This document shows positions 16,986 to 26,166 of a stretch of DNA of 48,630 nucleotides, in pieces. The DNA comes from Eubacteriales bacterium (GTDB lineage Bacteria > Bacillota > Clostridia > Peptostreptococcales > Anaerovoracaceae). A program made the translations under genes and the position numbers. Position 1 is the first letter of the stretch. Each line of letters starts with the position of its first letter. The notes beneath the pieces are model-generated. The model was not told the origin of the DNA, made no database searches, and worked only from the letters and a program-made list of their open reading frames with translations. The stretch lies in assembly GCA_028692105.1 (NCBI GenBank), contig JAQUYC010000011.1:1-48630 (forward strand), written 5' to 3'.

Positions 16986-19900
16986 TCAATCATCGATTGG
17001 GAATTCATCTCCCAGCTTCAGGGAGATTATTTTCGAGACCCCCTGCTCAGGCATTGTCACACCATAAAGAATATCAGCATATTCCATTGTTGCCTTTTGA
17101 TGAGTCACAAGCGCAAACTGAATCTCCTTGAAGTTGGATAAATAACTTGCAAAGTTGCTAATGTTTACATCATCCAAAGCCGCCTCAACCTCATCAAGTA
17201 TGCAGAACGGTGTTGGTTTCGCCCTCAGTACTGCAAACATCAGGGCTATGGCTGTCATAGTTTTTTCACCTCCGGACATGAGGCTGATATTCTGGAGTTT
17301 CTTGCCGGGTGGCTGCGCCACAATTTCTATTCCGCTGTCTAAAGGATTATTCTCATCTTCCAGTCTTAACTCAGCAGCCCCTCCTCCAAAAAGTTCTATA
17401 AACACGCTTTCGAAATTCAGGACGATTTTATCAAAGTTTTCCTTAAAACGCTGTCTTATGGTTCTATCCATGTCATTAATGAGTTTTTTCAATGAGTTCA
17501 TAGCGTTCAGAATATCGTTTCTTTGTCCTGTAAGGAATGCATATCGTTCGCTGACAGATTCATATTCTTTAATAGCTCCAACATTGACTTCTCCCAGCTC
17601 TTTGATACTGTTTTTAATTTCTCTGCTTTCCTTTACGGCAGCTGAAAGATTAAAATCTTTCTTTTTAAACTCAATTGCCTGAAGATAGGCAACTTCAAAT
17701 TCCTCCCATAGTTTGTCCTTATATGTATCAAGCTGGGTTTCATACTTAGCTTGCTTGATTTCAAGATCATATTTTTGAGTCTGGTATCCGTTTAAAAACT
17801 GCTCCATTTCTTCTTTTTTAACTGAAATATCTTTCAGATGTTTTGATACCGTTTCCTGTTCTTCGGTTATCTCCTCCAGATACCGCTCGATGCCTGCTTT
17901 TTCCTGCTCTTTGGATTTAAGGTTCTTCTCCAGTCCTCCTTCTTGGTCAAAAAGTACTGCTTTTTCATTTATTAAGATCTCAATAGCCCGTTCTTTGCTG
18001 CCTTTTTCCTTAATAAGTTCATTTTTATACTCTTCAACCCTTACCAGCATCTGATCTACATTGTTTTTTCTGCTCTCTGCTGTTCCGACTGCGATTCTTG
18101 ACTTAGTGATTTCCTCATTGACTGTTTCGAGCTTAAGCTTTCTTTCTTCATAACGGACAAGGCCGGAATCTGCAATTCGTTCGATCTCTTCTATTTCTTT
18201 ACCCGCCTCTGTCGCTTGCTCCTTCATCTCATCAATCATGTTTTCAGAAGCTCTCTTTTCTGATTCGATGTTGTCAAGATCTTTTTTCCTTCTTTCGGAA
18301 CTGCTTCCAAGTTCGGAAAGTTTTTGCCCCATTGCAGCGATAGCATTATTCTTTGACAGGAGTTCCAATTCTTTCTCACGCTGTTCACGATCCAGTCTTC
18401 GGTTCAGTTCCAGCCCTTTTTGGATTTCAGCTCTTAATGTCTCCAGACTGCCTTCCATTGATACTCTTGATTCCTCAAGATCAGTCAGCTTTTCAGCCAA
18501 ACGTTTTGCTTCTGCTTTTCTTTCCAGAAGGTTTGATGTATTGCTGCGGAATGTGCCCCCGGTAATCGCTCCTCCGGAATTGATTACCTCTCCATCCAGC
18601 GTAACAAAACGTAAGCCGCCGCCATAAGCCTTTTTAGATAGTTTCACCGCATGATCCAATGAATCTACGATGATAACCCGACCAAGAAGGTATTCCATTA
18701 CCTTTTGATATTTAGATTCAAATTTGACACAGTTGACACCGAAGCCCTTAAAGCCCTCTTCATTTTTTAACTGTTGATCATAATTTAAATTAGCGCTTTT
18801 TATACTCTTAATCGGAAGAAATGTCAACCTCCCCGCTTTATTGGCTTTTAATGCACTTATTGCAGTCTGAGCACTTTGGTCGTCCTCGCATACCATGTTT
18901 TGAAGCGCAGCGCCAAGAGCTGTCTCAATAGCAGTTTCAAAACCTGTCGGAACATCAATCAACTCGGCTGCCACGCCATTAATACCCGGGAGCTTTGATT
19001 TCATAACAAACTTTACAGCATTATTATAACCCTCGTAGGAGCTTTCCAGTTCCTCAAGCATCTTTTTCCTGGCAGAGATTTGACCAATTGAAATTTTTGT
19101 TGCTTCCAATTCTCCGGCAAGTTTTTTCTCTATCAGCAAATTTTCATTATATTGCTGCATTACAACTTTGCTTTCCTTGGCTATTTCACTTAAGAGGGTA
19201 CGGCGGGCATTCCCATCTTTCACTGCATCCTCATATTGTTCTGCTAATTCCGACATCTCTGCTGATGTCGTTTCTTCCTCTAAAAGCAGCTGGTCCTTCC
19301 GCTTGTCCAAAGCGCTCTTCAATCCGATGAGACTCTTGATTTCACTATTTTTATTGCTGATTGCACTGTGTAATTCATACAATCTGTTTTTCTGACCGTC
19401 GATTGTTTCTGCATCTGCGCTGAGTGCTGCTGTAATTTCTGTATAACTTTGGATTTTATCTGAAAGGATTGTTTCCAGATCTGCAAGCTCTTCATCTATT
19501 TTCCTCTTACTGTTATAAAGCTGAAGTGCATTCTCTGTTTCTTTCTCTAATTTCCCTTCCAGTACGGTGATTTCTTCTCTAAGCCTGCCATCATCCTTTT
19601 CTATTGAATACAATTTCTCACGGTTTAACTGGTTCTGATTATTCAAGGAATTGATTTTCCCAACACAGAACATGAGCTTGTCCCTTGTTTCATTGCTGAG
19701 TCTGCCAAGTTCCTCGCTTCGTGTTCGGTTTTCAATCAGTTCAGAATCAATAGAAGCTTTATCTTCTTTCAGCTCCTCGATCTGGCTTTGCAGTTCGGAA
19801 AGATCATCTTTGATGTACTCATTCTTCAGTTCTATATTTTCTATATTTTTCAGTGTGATATTGATTTCAAGCTCTCTTGATTTATCCCTCAAACTAAGGT

Positions 19901-20552
19901 ATTCTGCAGCTTTTTCACTGTCTTCTTTTAATCCGTCGATTCTTGATTCTATCTCTGTAATTATATCATTTACTCGTTCCAGATTCGCATTCGAGGCTTC
20001 CAGTTTGCGTTCCGATTCAGCCTTTCGGGTTCTATACTTGACTATTCCGGCAGCTTCTTCAAAGATTTCCCTTCTGCTCTCCGGCTTATTGCTGACGATG
20101 TCCGCAATTTTCCCCTGCCCGATAATCGAGTAACCATCAACCCCTATGCCCGTATCCATGATAAGTTCACGTATGTCACGCAATCTGCATTGATTATTAT
20201 TAATTGAGTATTCACTTTCGCCTGAGCGGTACATCCTTCTTGTAATGGCGACTTCGGAATAATCTATAGGTAGAATTCCCGTGGTGTTGTCAATCACAAG
20301 GGTAACTTCTGCCATACCTCTTGATTTTCTGCTTGCAGTTCCGGCAAATATGACTTCTTCCATTTTGCCTCCCCGCAGCATTTTCGGGCTCTGCTCTCCA
20401 AGTACCCACCGGATAGCATCTGAAATATTGCTTTTGCCGCTTCCGTTCGGGCCTACGATGCAGGTTATTCCTCTGTGAAACTCGATGCTGACAGGCTCAG
20501 CAAAGGATTTAAACCCTTGCATATCGATTCTCTTAAAATACAAATGTTCCAC
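16986..20552 (-). CDS. smc: Chromosome segregation protein SMC
   Basis: 1188 aa. Walker A GPNGSGKSN is at 34-42, two long coiled coils flank a hinge at roughly 510-660 (AIETALGAALQNMVCEDDQ and GGAITGGT), and the C-terminal head has LMSGGEKTMTAIALMF and Walker B CILDEVEAALDD. SMC organises and segregates the chromosome with ScpA/ScpB, which are not in this window. The GTG used here overlaps rnc by 20 bp. A TTG three codons downstream (20541-20543) follows GGGGTGG at good spacing and gives YFKRIDMQGFKSF right at the start, which matches other SMCs better, so it may be the real start. Confidence 0.97.
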   Translation of the reverse strand: MEHLYFKRIDMQGFKSFAEPVSIEFHRGITCIVGPNGSGKSNISDAIRWVLGEQSPKMLRGGKMEEVIFAGTASRKSRGMAEVTLVIDNTTGILPIDYSEVAITRRMYRSGESEYSINNNQCRLRDIRELIMDTGIGVDGYSIIGQGKIADIVSNKPESRREIFEEAAGIVKYRTRKAESERKLEASNANLERVNDIITEIESRIDGLKEDSEKAAEYLSLRDKSRELEINITLKNIENIELKNEYIKDDLSELQSQIEELKEDKASIDSELIENRTRSEELGRLSNETRDKLMFCVGKINSLNNQNQLNREKLYSIEKDDGRLREEITVLEGKLEKETENALQLYNSKRKIDEELADLETILSDKIQSYTEITAALSADAETIDGQKNRLYELHSAISNKNSEIKSLIGLKSALDKRKDQLLLEEETTSAEMSELAEQYEDAVKDGNARRTLLSEIAKESKVVMQQYNENLLIEKKLAGELEATKISIGQISARKKMLEELESSYEGYNNAVKFVMKSKLPGINGVAAELIDVPTGFETAIETALGAALQNMVCEDDQSAQTAISALKANKAGRLTFLPIKSIKSANLNYDQQLKNEEGFKGFGVNCVKFESKYQKVMEYLLGRVIIVDSLDHAVKLSKKAYGGGLRFVTLDGEVINSGGAITGGTFRSNTSNLLERKAEAKRLAEKLTDLEESRVSMEGSLETLRAEIQKGLELNRRLDREQREKELELLSKNNAIAAMGQKLSELGSSSERRKKDLDNIESEKRASENMIDEMKEQATEAGKEIEEIERIADSGLVRYEERKLKLETVNEEITKSRIAVGTAESRKNNVDQMLVRVEEYKNELIKEKGSKERAIEILINEKAVLFDQEGGLEKNLKSKEQEKAGIERYLEEITEEQETVSKHLKDISVKKEEMEQFLNGYQTQKYDLEIKQAKYETQLDTYKDKLWEEFEVAYLQAIEFKKKDFNLSAAVKESREIKNSIKELGEVNVGAIKEYESVSERYAFLTGQRNDILNAMNSLKKLINDMDRTIRQRFKENFDKIVLNFESVFIELFGGGAAELRLEDENNPLDSGIEIVAQPPGKKLQNISLMSGGEKTMTAIALMFAVLRAKPTPFCILDEVEAALDDVNISNFASYLSNFKEIQFALVTHQKATMEYADILYGVTMPEQGVSKIISLKLGDEFPIDD

Positions 20553-21228
20553 CCCGCTCTAACGCTTGTTTTGCCGCTTTCTGTTCTGCTTCTTTTTTGC
20601 TCCGTCCGGATCCGCTTCCAATTATCTTTCCCTTGAAAAGGAGATTAGTATAGAACACTTTATCGTGATCCGGGCCTTCCTCCTTTTCAATGATATAGCT
20701 GATATCTGCTTCTCCATTGGATTGAAGTCTTTCCTGAATCTCAGACTTATAATCCATATGCAGCCTGCCTGCAATTGCATCTTTTATCAGAGCGTAAAAA
20801 GTGCGGATTACAAAATCCTGAACCGCATTCCAGCCTCTGTCAAGATAGATGGCACCTATGATCGCCTCAACAGCGTCTGCAATAATAGAGCTCCGGCTTC
20901 TTCCGCCGCTGTTAATTTCACCTTTTCCGAGATGAAGATAGTCTCCGACAGATAACGCGATGCCGCATGATGCAAGCGATCTCTCACATACGATTATTGA
21001 TCTCAGCTTTGTGAGTTCTCCCTCTTCTACATCGTTAAGACTTCTGTACAAATGATCGCTGATTACAGCATCCAAGATCGCATCACCGAGGAATTCAAGC
21101 CTCTCATTATTCTCTGTCGAATTCATTCTCTCTTCATTTACGTAAGAGCTGTGGGTCAAAGCTTTTTTTAATAAATCGACATTTTGAAATTCATATTTAA
21201 TTACTCTTTGAAAATCTAAGTCATTCAC
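20533..21228 (-). CDS. rnc: Ribonuclease III
   Basis: 231 aa. It cleaves double-stranded RNA in rRNA and mRNA processing. The catalytic signature NERLEFLGDAILD is near residues 41-53 and the second acidic site IADAVEAIIGAIYLD near 115-129; the C-terminal double-stranded RNA binding domain ends KKEAEQKAAKQALERG. The start overlaps the plsX end by 8 bp and the end overlaps smc. No acpP gene sits before rnc, unlike in Bacillus. Confidence 0.98.
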   Translation of the reverse strand: MNDLDFQRVIKYEFQNVDLLKKALTHSSYVNEERMNSTENNERLEFLGDAILDAVISDHLYRSLNDVEEGELTKLRSIIVCERSLASCGIALSVGDYLHLGKGEINSGGRSRSSIIADAVEAIIGAIYLDRGWNAVQDFVIRTFYALIKDAIAGRLHMDYKSEIQERLQSNGEADISYIIEKEEGPDHDKVFYTNLLFKGKIIGSGSGRSKKEAEQKAAKQALERGGTFVF

Positions 21229-22237
21229 TGGTTATTATTTCCTCCAGTTCAAGAACTGAATTCTGTATTATTTCCACAACATTGTTTTCAGCATACGGAA
21301 TACCCTTTATAATGGTGTTTTTTACTGCATTAGCGTTGGAAGATCCGTGCATTTTAACTAAGGCACCTTTTACACCAAGTATTGGAGCCCCTCCGTATTC
21401 AGAGTAGTCAAACTCTGCTTTCAATTCCTTCAATTTATCAGTCAGAAGCAATGCTGCTATCTTTGGGATTATACCTGATGTAAATTTCTGTTTCAATAGC
21501 TTAAAAATAGTCCATGCAAGCCCTTCTGACAGCTTTAATATGACATTGCCGGTAAAACCGTCACATACAAATACGTCGCTGACGCCTTTGGGTATATCTC
21601 GTGCTTCAACGTTGCCAACAAACCTCATACTGCTTTTAGAAAGCAGGTCATACGCGGCTTTTGTAACAGTGGTTCCTTTGGTTTCTTCCGTTCCGATATT
21701 TACAAGACCTACCGTCGGATTTTTTATATTCAGCACTTTTTCCATATAGATGCTGCCCATTGTAGCAAACTCCAGCAGGTTGTTTGGTTTGCATTCGGAA
21801 TTGGCACCTGAATCCACAAGAAGTGATACCCCTCCTCTTCCTAATAACGGATATGTGCTTGCAATGGCTGGACGGTCTATCCCCTGGATCCTTCCTAAAA
21901 TAAAAAGGCCAGAGGCCATGATTGCACCCGTATTCCCGGCTGAAATAAAAAGATCCGCCTCTCCGCTTTTCAGCATGTTAATACCTTTTACCATTGATGA
22001 GTCCTGTTTGGTTCTAACAGCTTTCACTGGAGCATCATCGTTTGTAATTACTTCACTGGCATGTACAACTTTAATTTGTTCTTTATTATATTTGTATTTT
22101 TCCAATTCTGTTTTTAAGCTTGACTCATCCCCTACAAGAATGATTGTATGTTCTATTAATGCGGCTGCCTCGACTGTTCCTTTTACAATATCCTGCGGTG
22201 CGTTATCTCCGCCCATACCATCTACGACTATAATCAT
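21221..22237 (-). CDS. plsX: Phosphate acyltransferase PlsX
   Basis: 338 aa. It makes acyl-phosphate from acyl-ACP, the first step of the PlsX/PlsY route to phosphatidic acid. It starts MIIVVDGMGGDNAPQDIV, the family hallmark, and has SAGNTGAIMA and VDSGANSECKP in the middle. The ATG at 22235-22237 follows ATAGGAGG at 7 bp. An in-frame extension of 62 codons upstream reads through the promoter region and is not coding. First gene of the seven-gene operon. Confidence 0.97.
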   Translation of the reverse strand: MIIVVDGMGGDNAPQDIVKGTVEAAALIEHTIILVGDESSLKTELEKYKYNKEQIKVVHASEVITNDDAPVKAVRTKQDSSMVKGINMLKSGEADLFISAGNTGAIMASGLFILGRIQGIDRPAIASTYPLLGRGGVSLLVDSGANSECKPNNLLEFATMGSIYMEKVLNIKNPTVGLVNIGTEETKGTTVTKAAYDLLSKSSMRFVGNVEARDIPKGVSDVFVCDGFTGNVILKLSEGLAWTIFKLLKQKFTSGIIPKIAALLLTDKLKELKAEFDYSEYGGAPILGVKGALVKMHGSSNANAVKNTIIKGIPYAENNVVEIIQNSVLELEEIITSE

Positions 22238-22281
22238 ATAAAGCCTCCTATTGTTTATCCTGTGTTTCCTTTTTATCATCA

Positions 22282-22296
22282 GACAATGAAATTGTC
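22282..22296. promoter_or_regulatory. Inverted repeat in the plsX leader (candidate operator)
   Basis: GACAAT-GAA-ATTGTC, a perfect 6-3-6 palindrome at about +13 to +27 relative to the predicted start of transcription. It does not match the FapR operator consensus that I know. It could be a repressor site or a small leader hairpin. Confidence 0.4.
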
Positions 22297-22315
22297 CATA
22301 AATCATATATCTTAG

Positions 22316-22344
22316 AATATAACACATAATGCCAGTAAATGCAA
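22316..22344 (-). promoter_or_regulatory. Sigma-A promoter of the plsX operon
   Basis: Minus strand TTGCAT (22339-22344), 17-bp spacer, TATATT (22316-22321). It lies about 80 bp upstream of plsX. Confidence 0.6.
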
Positions 22345-22514
22345 TCTGTGCACAGAAACGTGCAAGTCGCTTAAACGTTCTTTGCTGTTGAAACATCCCT
22401 ACCTTATCATCATTTTTAATCACATAAAGATAAGCACACCATTTATATATTGATGTGCCTTTTAAACATATTCTTGTATCATATTCTGTATTTAATCAAT
22501 CCCCGATTCCAACA

Positions 22515-23150
22515 CTATATTAAGGCTTCAAGCTTAAGAATGGATACCTCATAAGCTGTTTTTACAGTTATGTTTCCTTCCGCATCGCGCTTCCTGTATT
22601 CTCTGCTTTGAATTCTTCCCATAATGGATATTTTGGTACCTATAGCAAGGTTACTGGCATAGCCGGCATTTCTTCCCCATGCAATACATGGAATGTAATC
22701 TGACTTATTATACATTCGGTTCACTGCAAGCATAATATCACAGATTTCTCTGCCCAAAGGAGAAACCCTCCCTATGGGATTTTTACATATAAAACCTTCC
22801 AGATTGATAACATTCTCATGTTCAAATTTTGTATCCTCATTGCAGACTTGAAACTCTCTTGCGAATACTACTACATTCAGTTTATTTCTTCCATCTGTTT
22901 CTTCATTATAAGTTCGTATCTGCCCGAGGATCTTAACATTGTCTGAAATGTTTAGAGAAAGATTCCAGATCAAACGCTCCGATACGATGATTTGTATGAT
23001 ATCACAATATCCGCTTTTCCTGTCAATTCCGACATAAATACTGTAAAATGTTTCGCCATATGACTTATGGCTTATTACCGGCTGTGAAAGGACAACCCCG
23101 TTCAGTAACGTACGGTTTGTTTCCAGCCCTTTATCTTCTATGCCATCCAT
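22515..23150 (-). CDS. Single-stranded-DNA-binding protein-like, two OB folds
   Basis: 211 aa. Two OB-type segments are visible: residues 15-105 (NGVVLSQPVISHKSYGETFY ... FAREFQVC) and about 115-211 (LEGFICKNPIGRVSPLGREI ... IPCIAWGRNAGYASNL ... GRIQSREYRKR). The second segment is a clear SSB pattern. It lacks the acidic C-terminal tail that recruits partners in canonical SSB, so it is more likely an accessory SSB/PriB-like paralog than the main SSB. The start follows AAAGGGGG. Neighbours on both sides have their own transcription signals. Confidence 0.8.
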   Translation of the reverse strand: MDGIEDKGLETNRTLLNGVVLSQPVISHKSYGETFYSIYVGIDRKSGYCDIIQIIVSERLIWNLSLNISDNVKILGQIRTYNEETDGRNKLNVVVFAREFQVCNEDTKFEHENVINLEGFICKNPIGRVSPLGREICDIMLAVNRMYNKSDYIPCIAWGRNAGYASNLAIGTKISIMGRIQSREYRKRDAEGNITVKTAYEVSILKLEALI

Positions 23151-23305
23151 TGCTTTTCCCCCTTTTATCCATCTTCTTCTTTATCCATGCTTCTTAAGTT
23201 TTCATAGATACTGAAAATACAGTCAATCTATATAGTGTATTCATCCGTATTTTTGATATTACTTTTTTTAACATGGAATAGAGGAGAATAAGCAATATGA
23301 TGACA

Positions 23306-23350
23306 TTAAAAAATGGCTGAACAGATACATAATATCCGTTCAGCCATTCT
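23306..23350 (-). terminator. Terminator after tcdA
   Basis: Minus-strand hairpin AATGGCTGAACGGA / TCTGTTCAGCCATT followed by TTTTTAATG. It ends the cysK-tcdA unit. Confidence 0.85.
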
Positions 23351-24081
23351 TATTTTTCGTTATGTTCCGTAATGGCCAGATATTTGATTACTTCACCGGC
23401 CAAAATCAACCCTGCTACAGAAGGTACAAAGGCTACGCTTCCGGGAACCTGTTTATTCTTCGATTCGTCAATAGCCGGTTTAATAGGAGTTTCTTTTGAA
23501 TAGACAACCTTTAGATCCTGAATTCCGCGCTTCCGTAATTCATATCGCATCACCTTTGCTAAAGGGCACATTGAGGTCTTCGTGATATCCGCCACTTCCA
23601 GTTTGGTCGGATCCAGCTTATTACCTGCGCCCATGCTGCTGATGATCGGTACATTCTGTGTTTTTGCGCTTTCTATCAGAACAAGCTTGGAGGAAACAGT
23701 ATCGATTGCGTCGATAATGTAATCGTAGATGCTCAGGTCGTAGTCACTTGCATTGTCAGCACCGTAAAAAATATCATGGGCATCAACATTGGCTGACGGA
23801 TTGATTTCAAGTATTCTATCCCTCATAACCTCCACTTTCTTTTTACCTATCGTTTTTCTCGTGGCAATCAGCTGACGGTTGATGTTTGTCAGGCTGACAT
23901 TATCGCTGTCAAAAAGGTCTATAGAGCCTATACCGCTTCGGATCAATGCCTCTACTGCAAATGAGCCAACCCCTCCGACTCCGAAAACAGCAACTCTTGC
24001 ATTATGCAGTCTTCTCATACCTTCCGCCCCTAAGAGCAGCTCTGTTCTTGAAAATTCATTCAACGTCTGAACCTGTCCCAT
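23350..24081 (-). CDS. tcdA: tRNA threonylcarbamoyladenosine dehydratase
   Basis: 243 aa, ThiF/E1-like fold. TcdA converts t6A37 to cyclic t6A in tRNAs decoding ANN codons, using ATP. The nucleotide-binding motif GVGGVGSFAVEALIRSG is near residues 34-50, DSDNVSLTNINRQ near 56-68, DAIDTVSSKL in the middle, and MCPLAKVMRYELRKRG near 170. The start at 24081 follows AGAAGGGTAAG; an earlier ATG at 24135 overlaps cysK. It follows cysK by 16 bp, so both share the cysK promoter. A MoeB/ThiF sulfurtransfer partner is a less likely alternative, as the CxxC zinc pairs are absent. Confidence 0.88.
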   Translation of the reverse strand: MGQVQTLNEFSRTELLLGAEGMRRLHNARVAVFGVGGVGSFAVEALIRSGIGSIDLFDSDNVSLTNINRQLIATRKTIGKKKVEVMRDRILEINPSANVDAHDIFYGADNASDYDLSIYDYIIDAIDTVSSKLVLIESAKTQNVPIISSMGAGNKLDPTKLEVADITKTSMCPLAKVMRYELRKRGIQDLKVVYSKETPIKPAIDESKNKQVPGSVAFVPSVAGLILAGEVIKYLAITEHNEK

Positions 24082-24097
24082 TTTATTACTTACCCTT

Positions 24098-25030
24098 CTA
24101 TTCTGAAAAAAGTGGAGTGGAAAGATAACGTTCACCGGTATCCGGGAGAAGAACTACTATATTTTTCCCTTCGTTCTCCGGTCTTTTTGCAAGTACAGAT
24201 GCCGCAAATAAAGCTGCTCCTGAGGATATTCCCGCCAGCAGACCTTCTGTTCTTGAAAGAGAACGGCCTGCCTCAAATGCCTCTTCATCTTCCACTGCTA
24301 TGATCTCATCATATATAGAGGTATTTAATACATTCGGTACAAAACCTGCTCCGATTCCCTGGATCTTATGTGGTCCGGCGGTTCCTATTGAAAGCATAGG
24401 GGAAGATGCGGGCTCAACGGCGACAATTTTAACATCTGGGTTCTTTGACTTCAAATACTCTCCTATTCCGGTAACTGTACCGCCTGTTCCTACTCCGGCA
24501 ACGAAGATATTCACTTCACCGTCTGTATCCTCCCAGATTTCCGGTCCTGTCGTCAATCTATGGACTTCAGGGTTTGCAGGGTTATCGAATTGACTGGGGA
24601 TGAAGGAGTTTGGAATTGAAGCTGCCAGCTCTTCGGCCTTAGCAATCGCACCTTTCATACCCTTTGAGCCTTCTGTCAGTACAAGTTCTGCTCCATACGC
24701 TTTTAACAGGTTTCGTCTCTCGACGCTCATGGTTTCAGGCATTGTAAGAATAATCTTATATCCTCTTGCAGTTGCAACAGCAGCCAGGCCTATTCCTGTG
24801 TTTCCGCTTGTCGGTTCGATAATCGTCGCTCCCGGTTTAATCTTGCCATTTGCCTCAGCATCGTCGATCATTGCCTTGGCAATTCTGTCCTTTACGCTCC
24901 CGGCAGGATTAAAATATTCAAGCTTAGCTATCACCCTTGCCTTTAATTCATTCTTTTCTCCGAAATTTACAAGCTCCAACAGCGGAGTCTTTCCAATCAA
25001 ATCTGTTATACTTTTATACACTTTTGACAT
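24098..25030 (-). CDS. cysK: Cysteine synthase A (O-acetylserine sulfhydrylase)
   Basis: 310 aa PLP enzyme making cysteine from O-acetylserine and sulfide. [11 protein letters not shown] (13-23), the PLP lysine in [15 protein letters not shown] (about 41-55), [10 protein letters not shown] (about 74-83) and the phosphate loop [13 protein letters not shown] match CysK. The ATG follows AAGGAGG. It is driven by an unusually perfect sigma-A promoter and is co-transcribed with tcdA. Confidence 0.97.
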   Translation of the reverse strand: MSKVYKSITDLIGKTPLLELVNFGEKNELKARVIAKLEYFNPAGSVKDRIAKAMIDDAEANGKIKPGATIIEPTSGNTGIGLAAVATARGYKIILTMPETMSVERRNLLKAYGAELVLTEGSKGMKGAIAKAEELAASIPNSFIPSQFDNPANPEVHRLTTGPEIWEDTDGEVNIFVAGVGTGGTVTGIGEYLKSKNPDVKIVAVEPASSPMLSIGTAGPHKIQGIGAGFVPNVLNTSIYDEIIAVEDEEAFEAGRSLSRTEGLLAGISSGAALFAASVLAKRPENEGKNIVVLLPDTGERYLSTPLFSE

Positions 25031-25063
25031 TTTTATTTCCTCCTTATCATCGGTTTTTCATTT

Positions 25064-25089
25064 CATACTATTCATACTAAAATACTATG
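25064..25089. promoter_or_regulatory. CATACTA repeats downstream of the cysK promoter (candidate operator)
   Basis: CATACTAAAATACTATG (25073-25089) is a 7-3-7 inverted repeat with one mismatched pair, and CATACTATT (25064-25072) adds a direct repeat. They lie between the -10 box and the ribosome binding site, where a repressor would block transcription. No known sulfur-regulator site matches by eye. Confidence 0.45.
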
Positions 25090-25108
25090 TTTTATTTCTT
25101 ATGGTTAC

Positions 25109-25137
25109 ATTATATTCATCCCGTTTAATATTGTCAA
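25109..25137 (-). promoter_or_regulatory. Consensus sigma-A promoter of cysK
   Basis: Minus strand TTGACA (25132-25137), exactly 17 bp, TATAAT (25109-25114): a perfect consensus match. Such a strong promoter usually needs a repressor or an attenuating element. Confidence 0.9.
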
Positions 25138-25159
25138 TGAAAGTTTTTTTGTTTTTCAA

Positions 25160-25918
25160 TCAATCTGCTAATTGCTTCCCTGCATGATCCATATGATAGT
25201 TTTCCTTAATGATAAGCTGGCTCACAGGCACAATTTTATACCCTTCTGTTTGGAGTTTTGACAGTATGGCAGGGAGATACTCTTCAACATGTTCTGCGTT
25301 ATTATGGAATAAAATGATGGAGCCCGTTGATACATTCCTTGTGACCCTGTCAACGATCTGTTCCGCTGTGAGGTCCTTCCAGTCCAGACTGTCAACATCC
25401 CATTGTATGACATGGTAGCCGTTAACCTTGCATGTCTCAATAAGAATATTGCTGTATGCTCCGAAAGGTGGTCTGAAAACAGTTGGTCTTTGCCCCGTTA
25501 TATTAGTTATTGCCTCTTCTGCACCTTGCAGTTCTTTTTTTATATCATCTACAGAAAGTTTTGACATGTTAGGATGAGTTGAGGAATGATTTCCAATCTC
25601 ATGACCTCTGTTGTAAATTTCCAGGACATCCTCCGGGAATTTCTCTGCCCAGAATTTGACCATAAAGAATGTAGTTTTAACATCATACTGATCTAAGATA
25701 TCCAAAATCGGTTTTGTATGCTCATTACCCCACGCGCAGTCAAAACTGATGGCAACTTCTTTTTCATTTGTATCAACGCTATAAATCGGCAATTTCCTGT
25801 CTTCTCCGAAAACCGAATCCATACCTGGTACAAATATGCCAATTGACAAAATCACTGCAGCCGCCATACAGATTATAAGAACTTTAATTGCTGATTTGCT
25901 TCTTTTTTGCTTCTTCAT
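25160..25918 (-). CDS. Polysaccharide deacetylase, PdaB-like (sporulation type)
   Basis: 252 aa. One N-terminal membrane anchor (about 12-32), then a NodB domain. Motif 1 is ISFDCAWGNEHT, with the first Asp kept but Cys in place of the second Asp; this FDxxWG form is characteristic of the PdaB group of spore cortex proteins. Motif 2 is HSSTHP, motif 3 RPPFGAYSN, then WDVDSLDWKD and LFHNN. PdaB is needed to maintain the spore cortex in Bacillus subtilis. It stands alone between cysK and a divergent HD gene. Assignment to PdaB rather than another NodB protein is inference from the motif 1 form. Confidence 0.82.
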   Translation of the reverse strand: MKKQKRSKSAIKVLIICMAAAVILSIGIFVPGMDSVFGEDRKLPIYSVDTNEKEVAISFDCAWGNEHTKPILDILDQYDVKTTFFMVKFWAEKFPEDVLEIYNRGHEIGNHSSTHPNMSKLSVDDIKKELQGAEEAITNITGQRPTVFRPPFGAYSNILIETCKVNGYHVIQWDVDSLDWKDLTAEQIVDRVTRNVSTGSIILFHNNAEHVEEYLPAILSKLQTEGYKIVPVSQLIIKENYHMDHAGKQLAD

Positions 25919-26020
25919 CTTTCATACCTCCGTCTCATCTTCTGATACTTTAATGTCGCTACAGTGTATTCGGTTTTATACCCGGGAATGCATGTTTTAT
26001 ATCATAGCGGTAAAGTCTCT

Positions 26021-26049
26021 TTGACATGTAATTACAATCGCGGTATTAT
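26021..26049 (+). promoter_or_regulatory. Sigma-A promoter of the HD-domain gene
   Basis: TTGACA (26021-26026), 17-bp spacer, TATTAT (26044-26049). It implies a leader of about 110 nt before the GTG start at 26167. Confidence 0.75.
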
Positions 26050-26166
26050 GGTTACTATCTGCCGAATAAATTTATAATTAAAAAATTGTTCAGAACCAGA
26101 TAATAATATAGTATTTTCATCAGCAATTCTTACAAATATTTTTAGAGGTTTTAGGAGGTACACATA

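Noticed and set aside
17155-17682. Long plus-strand reading frame opposite smc (also 19651-20133 and 18238-18627)
   Set aside because: Ser/Leu-rich translations typical of the antisense of a coiled-coil gene, without ribosome binding sites or family resemblance.
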